DNA of 46,326 bases from an uncultured Pelagibacteraceae bacterium (GTDB lineage Bacteria > Pseudomonadota > Alphaproteobacteria > Pelagibacterales > Pelagibacteraceae). The notes under the pieces are model-generated. The model saw only the letters and a program-made list of their open reading frames with translations, searched no databases and was not told the DNA's origin. Position 1 is the stretch's first letter, and every line of letters begins with the position of its first letter. This document shows positions 37,470 to 45,635 of the stretch, one piece after another. The stretch spans positions 1 through 46,326 of the forward strand of contig CACLAC010000008.1 of NCBI GenBank assembly GCA_902604785.1. The letters run 5' to 3'. Position numbers and translations under genes: made by a program.

Positions 37470-37939
37470 TAATAATAAACTCCTTTTTTAAATGCGCTTT
37501 TATCAACTTTTGGTAATTCTTTATTAGTATTTAATCCTTCAGGTTCAGAATAAAGAATTTGTGAATTAATTTCTCCTTGATTAGGTTTGTCAGTATCAGC
37601 TAATTTTGGAATAAATTTACCCCAAGGTTTTGTAGTAATTGGAGATACAAAATCTTTTTCAGTTCCATTTCTAAATTTTATTTTCCAAGATATTGTCCCT
37701 TTTTCTTCTTCTCTTCTAACTCTCACACTGTGTCCCATTGGTGCAAAGTCTGCATATCCTCTAACATCTATTGCATGATTTGGACAAGCTTTAACACAAG
37801 AATAACATTCCCAACAAAAATTAGGTTCAATATTTTTTGCACGTCTTATCGTTTCATCAATATGCATAATATCTGATGGACAAATATCTACACAATGACC
37901 ACAACCATCACAACGAGTCATATATACAAAAGTTGACAT
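37469..37939 (-). CDS. aprB: adenylylsulfate (APS) reductase beta subunit
   Basis: A 156-residue iron-sulfur subunit with two [4Fe-4S] clusters: C10-x2-C13-x2-C16-x3-C20 and C42-x2-C45-x2-C48-x3-C52. The C-terminal tail (TKPWGKFIPKLADTD to the end) wraps around AprA in known structures. It transfers electrons between AprA and the membrane partner AprM. The start at 37939 has RGGAAT-like upstream sequence (AAAGGAATAAA). Overlaps aprA by one base and follows aprM by 28 bases. Confidence 0.95.
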   Translation of the reverse strand: MSTFVYMTRCDGCGHCVDICPSDIMHIDETIRRAKNIEPNFCWECYSCVKACPNHAIDVRGYADFAPMGHSVRVRREEEKGTISWKIKFRNGTEKDFVSPITTKPWGKFIPKLADTDKPNQGEINSQILYSEPEGLNTNKELPKVDKSAFKKGVYY

Positions 37940-37967
37940 AATTTATTTTATTCCTTTCAAAATCATA

Positions 37968-38768
37968 TTAATAATGTTTTGGTTTCTCTCTACTTATACC
38001 TAATCCAAATTGTTTTGGGGCATCTGCTTCAGGTGGCAAATTGTCCCTAGAGCCATCAGCTTCTGCTAAATTTTTCTGTATCGCAGCTCCTGGTTTATAA
38101 AACATATGAGCAAATTTAGACCAATATACTCCTCCAAATAAAACAAGATTTGATACAATAAATAATACTAAAAATACTTTATCATCCCATCTATCATTTA
38201 AATCCATTGATTGTAAATAAGACCAAATTAGACCTGTTAAAGATGATGCAACAAGAGCAAGCACAAATAAATCTGCTTTTATAATTCTATACCAAGGTTG
38301 AGCTTCTGAATAAACATCTACTCTTAAAAAAAACCAAAACCAACCTCCTCCTACAACTGTCATAATAGCGCCAACATGCCAAATGATAGGCCAGAAAGAT
38401 GGAGTATCAGAAGATGGACTTGAATAACAAAAAATCATTATTGCTGATCCCGCCCAAAATAAAATTGTTCCATACATTCCAAGTAGATGAGCCACTCTTC
38501 TTTTTCCAGCTCCGAGTTCAGAAGTGGTAGCTATATCACTTACAATTGTTTTAGAAATTACTGATATTCTTTCCCCTGTACTTAACGTTTTTTTAGCAGA
38601 TAATTTTGCTTTTTTTGCATTTTCAAAAAAATATTTAACGTTTTTTTTATGAATAATATCTACAAGGGTACCAACAACAATTAGAACTATCATTAGTACA
38701 ACAAAAGACTGCATAAATATTGGAGATACAGTTTCGCCTAATATTGCAAATGGATTAACAGATAACAT
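37968..38768 (-). CDS. aprM: AprM-like membrane anchor of APS reductase
   Basis: A membrane protein of 266 residues with the start at ATG 38768 (MLSVNPFAILGETVSPIFMQ). A longer in-frame ATG at 38825 adds 19 polar residues with a TATACT-like box inside, so it is less likely. About five helices: 17-40, 85-107, 115-135, 155-178 and 190-212. It resembles the AprM described in sulfur oxidisers and SAR11, proposed to link AprBA to the quinone pool in place of QmoABC. First gene of aprM-B-A and the unknown downstream gene. Heme-ligand histidines cannot be assigned with confidence, though H93 and H150-region histidines lie in helices. Confidence 0.82.
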   Translation of the reverse strand: MLSVNPFAILGETVSPIFMQSFVVLMIVLIVVGTLVDIIHKKNVKYFFENAKKAKLSAKKTLSTGERISVISKTIVSDIATTSELGAGKRRVAHLLGMYGTILFWAGSAIMIFCYSSPSSDTPSFWPIIWHVGAIMTVVGGGWFWFFLRVDVYSEAQPWYRIIKADLFVLALVASSLTGLIWSYLQSMDLNDRWDDKVFLVLFIVSNLVLFGGVYWSKFAHMFYKPGAAIQKNLAEADGSRDNLPPEADAPKQFGLGISREKPKHY

Positions 38769-38866
38769 ATGGTTTTTTTTCCGCTTTTGAATAAAGTATT
38801 TAGTATAGTTAACAAAATAGATCAACCTTGTAATCTGGTCATTTGGTATCGCTAATATGTGAAAAT

Positions 38867-39268
38867 TTATTTATTTTTTCTTATATAATGTTGTTTTGAA
38901 GGAATTACTCCTCTTACACCACCCTGAGGATTTTCTACATCACCTTCTCTTCTTGGAATCAAATGAATATGACAGTGCATAATCGATTGTCCTGCTTCTT
39001 TTCCAGAATTAATACCAATATTAAATCCTTTAATTGATTTATCATTTTTTTCGACCTTAATTTTAACTTTTTTTACTAATTGATTGCATCCTATCAATTC
39101 TTCTTCACTTAATTCGAAGTACTCTTTTACATGTCTCTTGGGTATGATTAAACTATGATGGTTTGAAACAGGATATGAGTCAAATGTTGCATAAGCAAAT
39201 TCATTTTCTTCAATAATATCTTCTTTTTTGGTTAAGCAAAATAAGCAAGGATTATTAGGATTTTTCAT
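38867..39268 (-). CDS. HIT family nucleotide-binding hydrolase
   Basis: A 133-residue histidine-triad protein. CLFC at 8-11 is a zinc-binding pair, HHSLIIPKRHVKEYFEL is the substrate strand, and the catalytic triad is H98-C-H100-I-H102 (SIMHCHIHLIPRR). The family hydrolyses nucleoside phosphoramidates and dinucleoside polyphosphates, and several HIT proteins also act on adenylylsulfate. It is on the same strand as the apr genes, about 100 bases upstream of aprM, and 9 bases after the PabC-like gene. Housekeeping adenylate repair is the default reading; a link to APS is a possibility. Confidence 0.9.
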   Translation of the reverse strand: MKNPNNPCLFCLTKKEDIIEENEFAYATFDSYPVSNHHSLIIPKRHVKEYFELSEEELIGCNQLVKKVKIKVEKNDKSIKGFNIGINSGKEAGQSIMHCHIHLIPRREGDVENPQGGVRGVIPSKQHYIRKNK

Positions 39269-39277
39269 GAATATTAA

Positions 39278-40030
39278 TTATTTTTTTGTTTCAGATTTAT
39301 ATATATTTAAAAGTTTATTAAATACTTTTAAACTTTTTCTTTTCCATAAATTATTATCGATCGATGAAACAGAAACTATTCCTTTTCCAGATCCAACAAT
39401 TAAGATTTCATCGAAATTGTTAATATCTTTTATAAATATGTTTTTGAATTTTATTTTAACCTTTTTACTAAAAAACTTAATTGTTGTACCTATGTAACAA
39501 TCTTTATTTGGTGAAAATATTTTATTACTCTTAACGAACAATAGATTAGATGTGCCAGTTTCTAATATTTTGGTTCCTTTATAAAGTGCTATATCAAATT
39601 TTGTAACATCTATTTTACTTAGTATTTTTAAAATTTTTTTGTATTTTAAATTTTTATAAGCAGCATCTACTCGTTTATAGTTTACTAGCCTAAGTTTGAA
39701 ATTAGATACAGGTATTGGCCTTTTACGTAAAGAAATAGAAATAATTTTATTATTTGAAGCAACTCTTAATAAATGGTCGTAATTTTTATTTTTTTTTAAA
39801 TTTATTTTAATTAATTTTAAAATATTTTTTCTTAAATTTTTTTTTCTAATATTATATTTATTTAATGACTTGATTAAATTATCTATGTGAGTTTTATAGA
39901 ATAGAATTTTTGCGGATCTACCTATGACACGCATCGTGGTAAAGATACCATATCCATTCCAGAGATCGTTAAATTTAATTTCTTTAAGATCTTTATGAAG
40001 ATAAGATTTTTTTAATAATAAAGTTACCAT
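39278..40030 (-). CDS. pabC: class IV aminotransferase-fold protein, probable aminodeoxychorismate lyase
   Basis: A 250-residue PLP enzyme of fold type IV. GYGIFTTMRVIG near 27-38 matches the GDGVFETLR strand, the PLP lysine is in YKNLKYKKIL at about 126-135, and KILETGTSNLLFV carries the conserved Glu-x-x-x-x-Asn. PabC converts aminodeoxychorismate to p-aminobenzoate for folate. Its place directly after pabA and the pabB-like gene supports this over D-amino-acid or branched-chain aminotransferase. The ATG lies 38 bases inside pabA. Very lysine/isoleucine-rich, so motifs are diluted. Confidence 0.75.
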   Translation of the reverse strand: MVTLLLKKSYLHKDLKEIKFNDLWNGYGIFTTMRVIGRSAKILFYKTHIDNLIKSLNKYNIRKKNLRKNILKLIKINLKKNKNYDHLLRVASNNKIISISLRKRPIPVSNFKLRLVNYKRVDAAYKNLKYKKILKILSKIDVTKFDIALYKGTKILETGTSNLLFVKSNKIFSPNKDCYIGTTIKFFSKKVKIKFKNIFIKDINNFDEILIVGSGKGIVSVSSIDNNLWKRKSLKVFNKLLNIYKSETKK

Positions 40031-40550
40031 TTTCTGTTAAAAAAGATTCTGGATGAAACTGAAAACCATATACATTATTTTCTTTATTTTCGATAGCCAT
40101 TGGAATATTTGATTTAGCGCATCTCATCGTTATTTTTATATTATTTGACTTGTACGGTTCATACAATTTTAAAGAATGGTAACGTCCAACTTTAAATATT
40201 TTATTTTTTTTAAATAATTTGCTTTCATTTGTTACTTTTACTTTTGACTGATAGCCATGAAGGATATTTTTTTGTTGTACTATTTTACCTTTTTCATTGA
40301 ATAAAATTTGCTGATACCCAAGACAAATCCCTATAATTTTCTTTCTACCTTTGTATTTTTTATAAATCTTTGATGTTAATGGATAATCTTTTGGTGACCC
40401 TGGCCCAGGAGACAAAACAATTGTATTAGACTTATCTAATTTTTTTTTATTAATGTTAAAATAATTAGAGCAATAAACTTTATCAAACTTCGAAAATTGA
40501 TGGACAACATTCCATGTAAAAGAGTCTTGATGATCAATTATATAAATCAT
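39993..40550 (-). CDS. pabA: glutamine amidotransferase component (PabA/TrpG family)
   Basis: A 185-residue GATase1. N-terminal IDHQDSFTWN is the PabA/TrpG hallmark, VLSPGPGSPKDYP is the oxyanion loop, nucleophile C76 is in GICLGYQ, and H166/E168 are in QFHPES. It supplies ammonia to the chorismate enzyme encoded immediately upstream (4-base ATGA overlap). PabA and TrpG cannot be separated by sequence alone, and some bacteria share one subunit between the two pathways. Confidence 0.9.
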   Translation of the reverse strand: MIYIIDHQDSFTWNVVHQFSKFDKVYCSNYFNINKKKLDKSNTIVLSPGPGSPKDYPLTSKIYKKYKGRKKIIGICLGYQQILFNEKGKIVQQKNILHGYQSKVKVTNESKLFKKNKIFKVGRYHSLKLYEPYKSNNIKITMRCAKSNIPMAIENKENNVYGFQFHPESFLTENGNFIIKKILSS

Positions 40551-41746
40551 TTATAAAGCTCCAATAAAGATCTTGCTTTTATAAAGTTTTCATTAAATTC
40601 TTTTTTTGATGAACTGTCTAAAACAACGCCAGAGGCTGCTGAAATTTCTGAAATATTTTTATAATTTAAAATTGATCTTATGATTATATTAAATTTCATA
40701 TCCTGATTAAATTTGATGTATCCAAAACTGCCTGTGAATATATTTCTATCTTCAGTTTCTTGTTTATTTAAAAGTTCAATAGTTCTTATTTTTGGACATC
40801 CGATAACAGAACCTCCTGGCATCATAGATTTAATTATATCTCTTGGGGTACTATTTTTATTCAATATACCTTGTATTGATGTAACATAATGAAATAGGTG
40901 CTTGTATTCCTCCACATATTTTTTCTTTAATATTTTTACTGAACCAGGCTTGCATATTTTTGATAGGTCACTTCTTTCCATATCAACAATCATGTTGTGT
41001 TCTTTTGTTTCTTTTTCGTTATTTCTAAAAAAATTTAGTGCTTTAATTTTATTAATTTTTTTACTTTTTTTAAGAGTTCCAGCAATAGGTTTAGTAATAA
41101 TCTTATTTCCTTTCTTATTGATAAGAGTCTCAGGTGAGCAACTTACTATGGAAAAGTTTTTATCTCTAATCATAAAAGACTCGGGTGATGAATTTATTTT
41201 CATTAATTTCCAAAAAAAATTGACTGAGTTAATTGTTGATTTATTTTTATATTTAGTGCAAATTTTAATTTGATACGTCTCTCCTTGTCTAATTTTTTTT
41301 GAAAATAAATCAAATATTTTTTTATACTTTTTATAATTAATATTTGTCTTAAAAGGACTTAAGATCTGAGTTTTATTAAAAAAAATATTGAACTTATGTT
41401 TTTTTAGTGAAGATATTATTTTTATATCTTTTCTTATCTTTATTAATGTTTCTGGTTTGTAAAAAATACCCTTATAGAAATTAAGTTTTTGTTGATTTTT
41501 AATTTGAATATTTAATAAATTACAAAGAATTTCATATCCAAAAAATCCTATTAAAAGATCCGTCTCTTTTTTAAATTTTTTACTCTGAAATGAATTAAAA
41601 AAATTATTTATATTTTTTTTTGTTAATATAATTTTTTTTGAAAAATCAGTATAAATATTATATCCGTCATCAACTTTATAGATAATTAATGGCTTATTTG
41701 ATTGATAAAGCTTTTCTATGTATGGATTAAATTTTAATTTATGCAG
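40547..41746 (-). CDS. pabB: chorismate-binding component I (PabB/TrpE family), non-ATG start
   Basis: Reading upstream from the first in-frame ATG (41203), the frame stays open to a stop at 41759-41761 and the extra about 180 residues fit the family. These include LIGFFGYEILCNLL and KKIRQGETYQIKICTKYK just before WKLMKINSSPESF. There is no ATG, GTG or TTG in that stretch. The best start is CTG 41746, six bases after AAAGAG and overlapping the MFS stop by 8, giving 399 residues. Active-site parts: CSPETLI, PIAGT, MERSDLSKICKPGSV, PGGSVIGCPKIRTIELL, TGSFGYI. The PIAGT box is TrpE-like, since PabB usually has PIKGT with a catalytic Lys. The pabA/pabC neighbours favour PabB. Confidence 0.78.
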   Translation of the reverse strand: MHKLKFNPYIEKLYQSNKPLIIYKVDDGYNIYTDFSKKIILTKKNINNFFNSFQSKKFKKETDLLIGFFGYEILCNLLNIQIKNQQKLNFYKGIFYKPETLIKIRKDIKIISSLKKHKFNIFFNKTQILSPFKTNINYKKYKKIFDLFSKKIRQGETYQIKICTKYKNKSTINSVNFFWKLMKINSSPESFMIRDKNFSIVSCSPETLINKKGNKIITKPIAGTLKKSKKINKIKALNFFRNNEKETKEHNMIVDMERSDLSKICKPGSVKILKKKYVEEYKHLFHYVTSIQGILNKNSTPRDIIKSMMPGGSVIGCPKIRTIELLNKQETEDRNIFTGSFGYIKFNQDMKFNIIIRSILNYKNISEISAASGVVLDSSSKKEFNENFIKARSLLELYK

Positions 41747-42962
41747 TTTGAACTCTTTCTATTGCTTTTTCTTTTATTGGCAAATGTATCAAACCTGCGA
41801 AAATAGATAAAGCGATAGAAATGTACCATGCATAATCAAATGATCCGTAAAGATCATAAAATACCCCACTTAAATATGCTCCTAAAAATGACCCAACTTG
41901 GTGGCTTAAAAAAACAAATCCATATAATAAACCAATATATTTAGTGCCAAATATATGTGCTACCAAACCATTTGTAGGAGGTACTGTGGCTAGCCACAAA
42001 AATCCAAAAGTTATTCCGAAAACCATAGCGTTGAATATGCTTGGTGGTAAAAAAATAAAGTAAATGATTGAAACTCCTCTTAGTAGATATATTGCACTTA
42101 ATATTAATTTTTTACTATATCTTGTTGAAAGATAACCTGCGGTTATAGTACCTACCATATTAAACAATCCGATTAATGCCAATATTGCAGCAGCACACCA
42201 TTCAGGAAGTCCTCGATCGTTAACATAAGTAGGTATATGAGTTGCCACTAAAGCTATGTGCCAACCACATACAAAAAATCCAAGTGTCAAATAATTAAAA
42301 CTACTATTGGAAAAAGCTTCCTTTATTGCTTCCATAGCTGTTTGTTTATTCTCTTGCATTGTAGTTCCAACTGGTATTTTTGGTGTTGTTACAAATAAAG
42401 CAACAACAAGACCTGTAATTAGAAAAAAAATAAAAAATAATATAGTTGTTTGCCAACCTGCCTCTATTAATGAATATCTTACAATCAAAGGTGATACAAA
42501 ATATCCAAATGAACCAGCAGAAGTAACAATTCCTGTAGCAATAGTTCTATTTGATAAAGGAAAATGCTTAGCAACAACTGCAACAGGTATACTTATAGCT
42601 GTGGATGCTAAGCCTACTCCAATCAATATTCCAATAGTAAATGTGAAGAAAAATCCTGTATTAAATCCTATATAAAATAAATAAACACCTGCTAGATAAA
42701 ATAAAAAACCAATAAAGATTGCAACATTGCCACCATATTTATCTGTAATAATTCCAAACAAAGGTCCAAACAAACCCCAAAGAAATAATTGTAAACCTAT
42801 TGCAAAACCAAAATGAGTAATTGAAATGCCTAAGTCCGTTGAGAAATCTAAATAAAAGAGACCAAATGTTTGCCTTACTCCTAAGGAAATTATGACTACT
42901 ATACTTGCAGCTATTAATGTTATCAAAGCTGTTTTGTTTTGAAAAAATTTTTCTGAACTCAT
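41739..42962 (-). CDS. MFS transporter (monocarboxylate/oxalate-formate antiporter-like)
   Basis: A 407-residue carrier with 12 predicted helices. The region LFLWGLFGPLFGIITDKYGG between helices 2 and 3 is the MFS loop 2-3 signature, NGLVAHIFGTKYIGLLYGFVF resembles OxlT/MCT-type proteins, and a central basic loop (PKIPVGTTMQENKQ) splits two six-helix halves. Likely substrate: a small carboxylate, but this is uncertain. Overlaps metC upstream by 4 bases (ATGA) and its last 8 bases carry the probable CTG start of the pabB-like gene. Confidence 0.82.
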   Translation of the reverse strand: MSSEKFFQNKTALITLIAASIVVIISLGVRQTFGLFYLDFSTDLGISITHFGFAIGLQLFLWGLFGPLFGIITDKYGGNVAIFIGFLFYLAGVYLFYIGFNTGFFFTFTIGILIGVGLASTAISIPVAVVAKHFPLSNRTIATGIVTSAGSFGYFVSPLIVRYSLIEAGWQTTILFFIFFLITGLVVALFVTTPKIPVGTTMQENKQTAMEAIKEAFSNSSFNYLTLGFFVCGWHIALVATHIPTYVNDRGLPEWCAAAILALIGLFNMVGTITAGYLSTRYSKKLILSAIYLLRGVSIIYFIFLPPSIFNAMVFGITFGFLWLATVPPTNGLVAHIFGTKYIGLLYGFVFLSHQVGSFLGAYLSGVFYDLYGSFDYAWYISIALSIFAGLIHLPIKEKAIERVQTA

Positions 42963-44134
42963 TTAATGAGTTTAATAGCTTTTCTTAGATCTTCAATGAG
43001 ATCTTTTGGGTCTTCCAGCCCTATATGAAGTCTTACCAAATGTTCGTCTTTATCTAATTTTAAATAATTTCTTTTACCTAATTCTCTAAACTCTTGTTGT
43101 AATGCAAGACTTTCAAAGCCACCCCAGCTATACCCATATGCAAATAATTTTAATGAATTAACAAATTTAAGAACAGAATTTTTATTTTTTGATTTAATTT
43201 TTAATCCCATTAACCCAGACGCTCCAGAATAATACTTATTCCACATTTTATAATTATAAGATCCTTTTTTATAAGGGTACAAAAGTTTAATTTTTTTATT
43301 TTTTGATAAAAACTTTGCTATTTTTTTTGCATTTTCTTGATGTTTGTCTAATCTAATATCTAAAGTTCTTAAACCTCTTATTATTAAATAAGCATCATCA
43401 GGTCCCAATCTTAAACCTGTTATTTTATTTGCTTTCTCAACATATTTAAAAACTCTTTTATTGACTGCTAAACTTCCTCCCATTACATCAGAATGTCCAG
43501 AATAATATTTTGTTGCTGAAACTATGGACATGTCAAATCCTAATTTAATAGGTTTAAGAAAATATGGTGTTGCCCAAGTATTGTCTATAGCGGTAAACAA
43601 CTTATGTTTTTTTGCTATTGAAACTATTTTAGATAAATCTTGAAATTCAAAAGAATTACTCCCAGGGCTTTCTACATATATTAATTTTGTTTTTTTTGTA
43701 ATTTTTTCTTTCAAAGTATTTAAATCATGTGGGTTATAAAAAATTGTTTTAATGTTAAATGAATGAAAAAAATCTTGAGTTAAAAATCTAGTTGGAGAAT
43801 AAACTGGATCTGCAACAAGAATCTCATCTCCAGGACGCACAATACTAAAAATTGACAAAAATACTGAACCAAATCCTGTTGGTGTCAAAAATACATGATA
43901 GCATTCTTCCATTTCTCTTAACATTTGTTGTAAAATAAAAGTAGTGGAGGTTCCTTGTCTGCCATATTCAAAATGACCACCTGTTGGATTTTTTAAACCC
44001 TTTTTTTGAGTTTTTCTGAGTTCATTCATTGTTTTAAATATTATTGTAGATGCTCTAACTACAGGAGGGTTAACTGACTGATTATAATAATCTTTTGCGG
44101 TATGTTTTAAAAATGTTCTAAACGATTTATTCAT
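42959..44134 (-). CDS. metC: cystathionine beta-lyase-like PLP enzyme
   Basis: A 391-residue Cys/Met-metabolism PLP-dependent enzyme. PLP-binding Lys is in SATKYYSGHSDVMGGSLA, TPTGFGSVFLSIFS and YVESPGSNSFEFQDL are the phosphate-cup and Asp regions, and GGHFEYGRQGTSTTFILQQ supplies the Tyr-x-Arg of the neighbouring subunit. The sequence SGHSDVMGG and the C-terminal YSWGGFESL fit the MetC branch. It cleaves cystathionine to homocysteine, pyruvate and ammonia. Begins the long minus-strand run metC-MFS-pabB-pabA-pabC-HIT. Confidence 0.85.
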   Translation of the reverse strand: MNKSFRTFLKHTAKDYYNQSVNPPVVRASTIIFKTMNELRKTQKKGLKNPTGGHFEYGRQGTSTTFILQQMLREMEECYHVFLTPTGFGSVFLSIFSIVRPGDEILVADPVYSPTRFLTQDFFHSFNIKTIFYNPHDLNTLKEKITKKTKLIYVESPGSNSFEFQDLSKIVSIAKKHKLFTAIDNTWATPYFLKPIKLGFDMSIVSATKYYSGHSDVMGGSLAVNKRVFKYVEKANKITGLRLGPDDAYLIIRGLRTLDIRLDKHQENAKKIAKFLSKNKKIKLLYPYKKGSYNYKMWNKYYSGASGLMGLKIKSKNKNSVLKFVNSLKLFAYGYSWGGFESLALQQEFRELGKRNYLKLDKDEHLVRLHIGLEDPKDLIEDLRKAIKLIK

Positions 44135-44206
44135 AATAAATTTGATCTGCTAAGAAGACAATGCTATATCCGTCAAATATGTCAACAAAAAGAAATAAAG
44201 GAGATT

Positions 44207-44290
44207 ATGGGTTATCCAAAAAAGCATAGGGGCCGAAGAAAAATGGGCTCAAAAAAAAGAAGAGCTAGAAAAAAGAATAAGAAAAAATAG
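44207..44290 (+). CDS. very small, highly basic protein (27 aa), possibly ribosome-associated
   Basis: ATG 44207 follows an excellent ribosome site (AAGGAG, 6 bases before), rare in this window, and the frame ends at TAG 44288-44290. The 27 residues run MGYPKKHRGRRK then MGSKKRRARKKNKKK, with about 16 Lys/Arg. The RRKMGSKKRRARKK core recalls tiny ribosomal proteins such as bS22/COX24-domain (AURKAIP1-like) proteins. This is a resemblance in pattern only. It is flanked by metC (divergent) and mnmA (convergent, 8 bases away). Too short for standard gene finders. Confidence 0.6.
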   Translation: MGYPKKHRGRRKMGSKKRRARKKNKKK

Positions 44291-44298
44291 TCTACAAT

Positions 44299-45417
44299 TT
44301 ATTCTTTAATCCAACCACCTCCAAGAACTTTATAACCAAATTGGTCCTTGCTATAAAAAACACAAGCTTGACCTGGAGAGATTCCGTCTTCTGGTTCAGT
44401 TAGTTTAACCTCTGCTGTTCCCTGGTCCTTAATATTTACTTTTGCATCTAAAAGTTTTCCTGTTGACCTCACTTTAACAAAAATATTTTTATCAAATTCA
44501 TTTTTTTCACTTAATAAATTTAAATCTTTTAAAAAAATATTTTTCTTTCCAAGTTTGTGTTTAGGTCCAATAATTATTTCATTATTTTCGGAATCTATTT
44601 TAATAACATAAAGTGGTTCTGCATCTGAAACTTTTATTCCTTTTCTTTGTCCAATTGTAAAATTAATTATTCCATCATGTACTCCAACGACTTTACCATC
44701 TAGATTTTTAATATTACCTTTTTTAAATGAGTCTGGCCTGAATTTTTTAATAACCGATGAATAATCACCATTTGGTACAAAACATATATCTTGACTATCT
44801 GGTTTGTCTGCTACATTTAAATCAAGATCTTTTGCGATTTCTCTAGTTTTTTCTTTTAAAACTTTTCCTAGAGGAAATCTTAAATAATTTAATTGTTTCT
44901 TTGTTGTGTTAAATAAAAAATAACTTTGATCTCTACTTTCATCAATTGCTCTATACATGCTAGTTGCATTATCTTTAGTTATACTTTTTACATAATGTCC
45001 GGTTACTAATGCATCTGCTTTAAGATCTTTTGACACTTCTAGTAGATCTCTAAATTTTACTGTTTGATTACATTGAATGCAAGGAATTGGAGTTTCTCCT
45101 TTGAGATAACTATCCACAAAATTGTCAACAACGCCTTGCTTAAATTTATCCTGATAATATAAAATTTTGTGTTCTATGCCTAATTTGTGAGCTACCCTCT
45201 TTGCATCCATTATATCTTGACCAGAACAACATTGTTTAGATTTTGCTACTTCTTTACTATCATCATATAGTTTTAAAGTTATACCTATTACATTATAACC
45301 TTCTTTTTTCATCATTCCTGCTACAGCTGAAGAGTCAACTCCTCCTGACATGGCCACAACAACAGTTGTATCTGATGGTTTTTTTTTAATTCCAATTGAA
45401 TTCAATTCTCTTTTCAT
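44299..45417 (-). CDS. mnmA: tRNA-specific 2-thiouridylase MnmA
   Basis: A 372-residue PP-loop ATPase that thiolates U34 of Lys, Glu and Gln tRNAs. PP-loop SGGVDSS at 24-30. Catalytic cysteines are in [11 protein letters not shown] (second Cys) and [12 protein letters not shown]. Also typical are TGHYVKS, DQSYFL and the C-terminal [12 protein letters not shown] with [13 protein letters not shown] ending ([11 protein letters not shown]). The sulfur comes from a Tus-like relay or IscS elsewhere in the genome. Divergent from the DUF3553 gene (41-base spacer) and convergent with the 27-residue basic protein. Confidence 0.96.
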   Translation of the reverse strand: MKRELNSIGIKKKPSDTTVVVAMSGGVDSSAVAGMMKKEGYNVIGITLKLYDDSKEVAKSKQCCSGQDIMDAKRVAHKLGIEHKILYYQDKFKQGVVDNFVDSYLKGETPIPCIQCNQTVKFRDLLEVSKDLKADALVTGHYVKSITKDNATSMYRAIDESRDQSYFLFNTTKKQLNYLRFPLGKVLKEKTREIAKDLDLNVADKPDSQDICFVPNGDYSSVIKKFRPDSFKKGNIKNLDGKVVGVHDGIINFTIGQRKGIKVSDAEPLYVIKIDSENNEIIIGPKHKLGKKNIFLKDLNLLSEKNEFDKNIFVKVRSTGKLLDAKVNIKDQGTAEVKLTEPEDGISPGQACVFYSKDQFGYKVLGGGWIKE

Positions 45418-45458
45418 TTGATGGTATTTATACTTATTTCTAATATAAATTAAATTAA

Positions 45459-45635
45459 ATGATTATAGATTTTGAACCTGGAGACAAAGTTATCAATCCA
45501 GCTAATAAAAGCTGGGGAATTGGTCAAGTCCAATCTATTATAAAAGAAAAAGTAACTGTAAATTTTGAGAATGTTGGTAAAAAAGTAATTAATTCAAATA
45601 ATATCGAATTAATAAAATTTAAAGAAAATGAATGA
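45459..45635 (+). CDS. DUF3553 family protein (58 aa)
   Basis: A short frame, [20 protein letters not shown] followed by IGQVQS and [14 protein letters not shown]. It matches the compact alphaproteobacterial DUF3553 pattern (FxPGDxVxHPxxxxWGxGQVQS, VxFENAGKxxIN), an SH3-like barrel related to the CarD/TRCF RNA-polymerase-binding type. Function is not established; nucleic-acid or RNA-polymerase contacts are the usual guess. Its last 8 bases overlap the start of the next gene. Confidence 0.82.
   Translation: MIIDFEPGDKVINPANKSWGIGQVQSIIKEKVTVNFENVGKKVINSNNIELIKFKENE

Noticed and set aside
42307..42675. 122-codon open frame on the plus strand
   Set aside because: Antisense to the MFS transporter; the sequence has no family signature.
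44179..44229. 16-codon frame starting at an earlier ATG before the basic mini-gene
   Set aside because: It has no ribosome site of its own and spans the good AAGGAG that serves ATG 44207.
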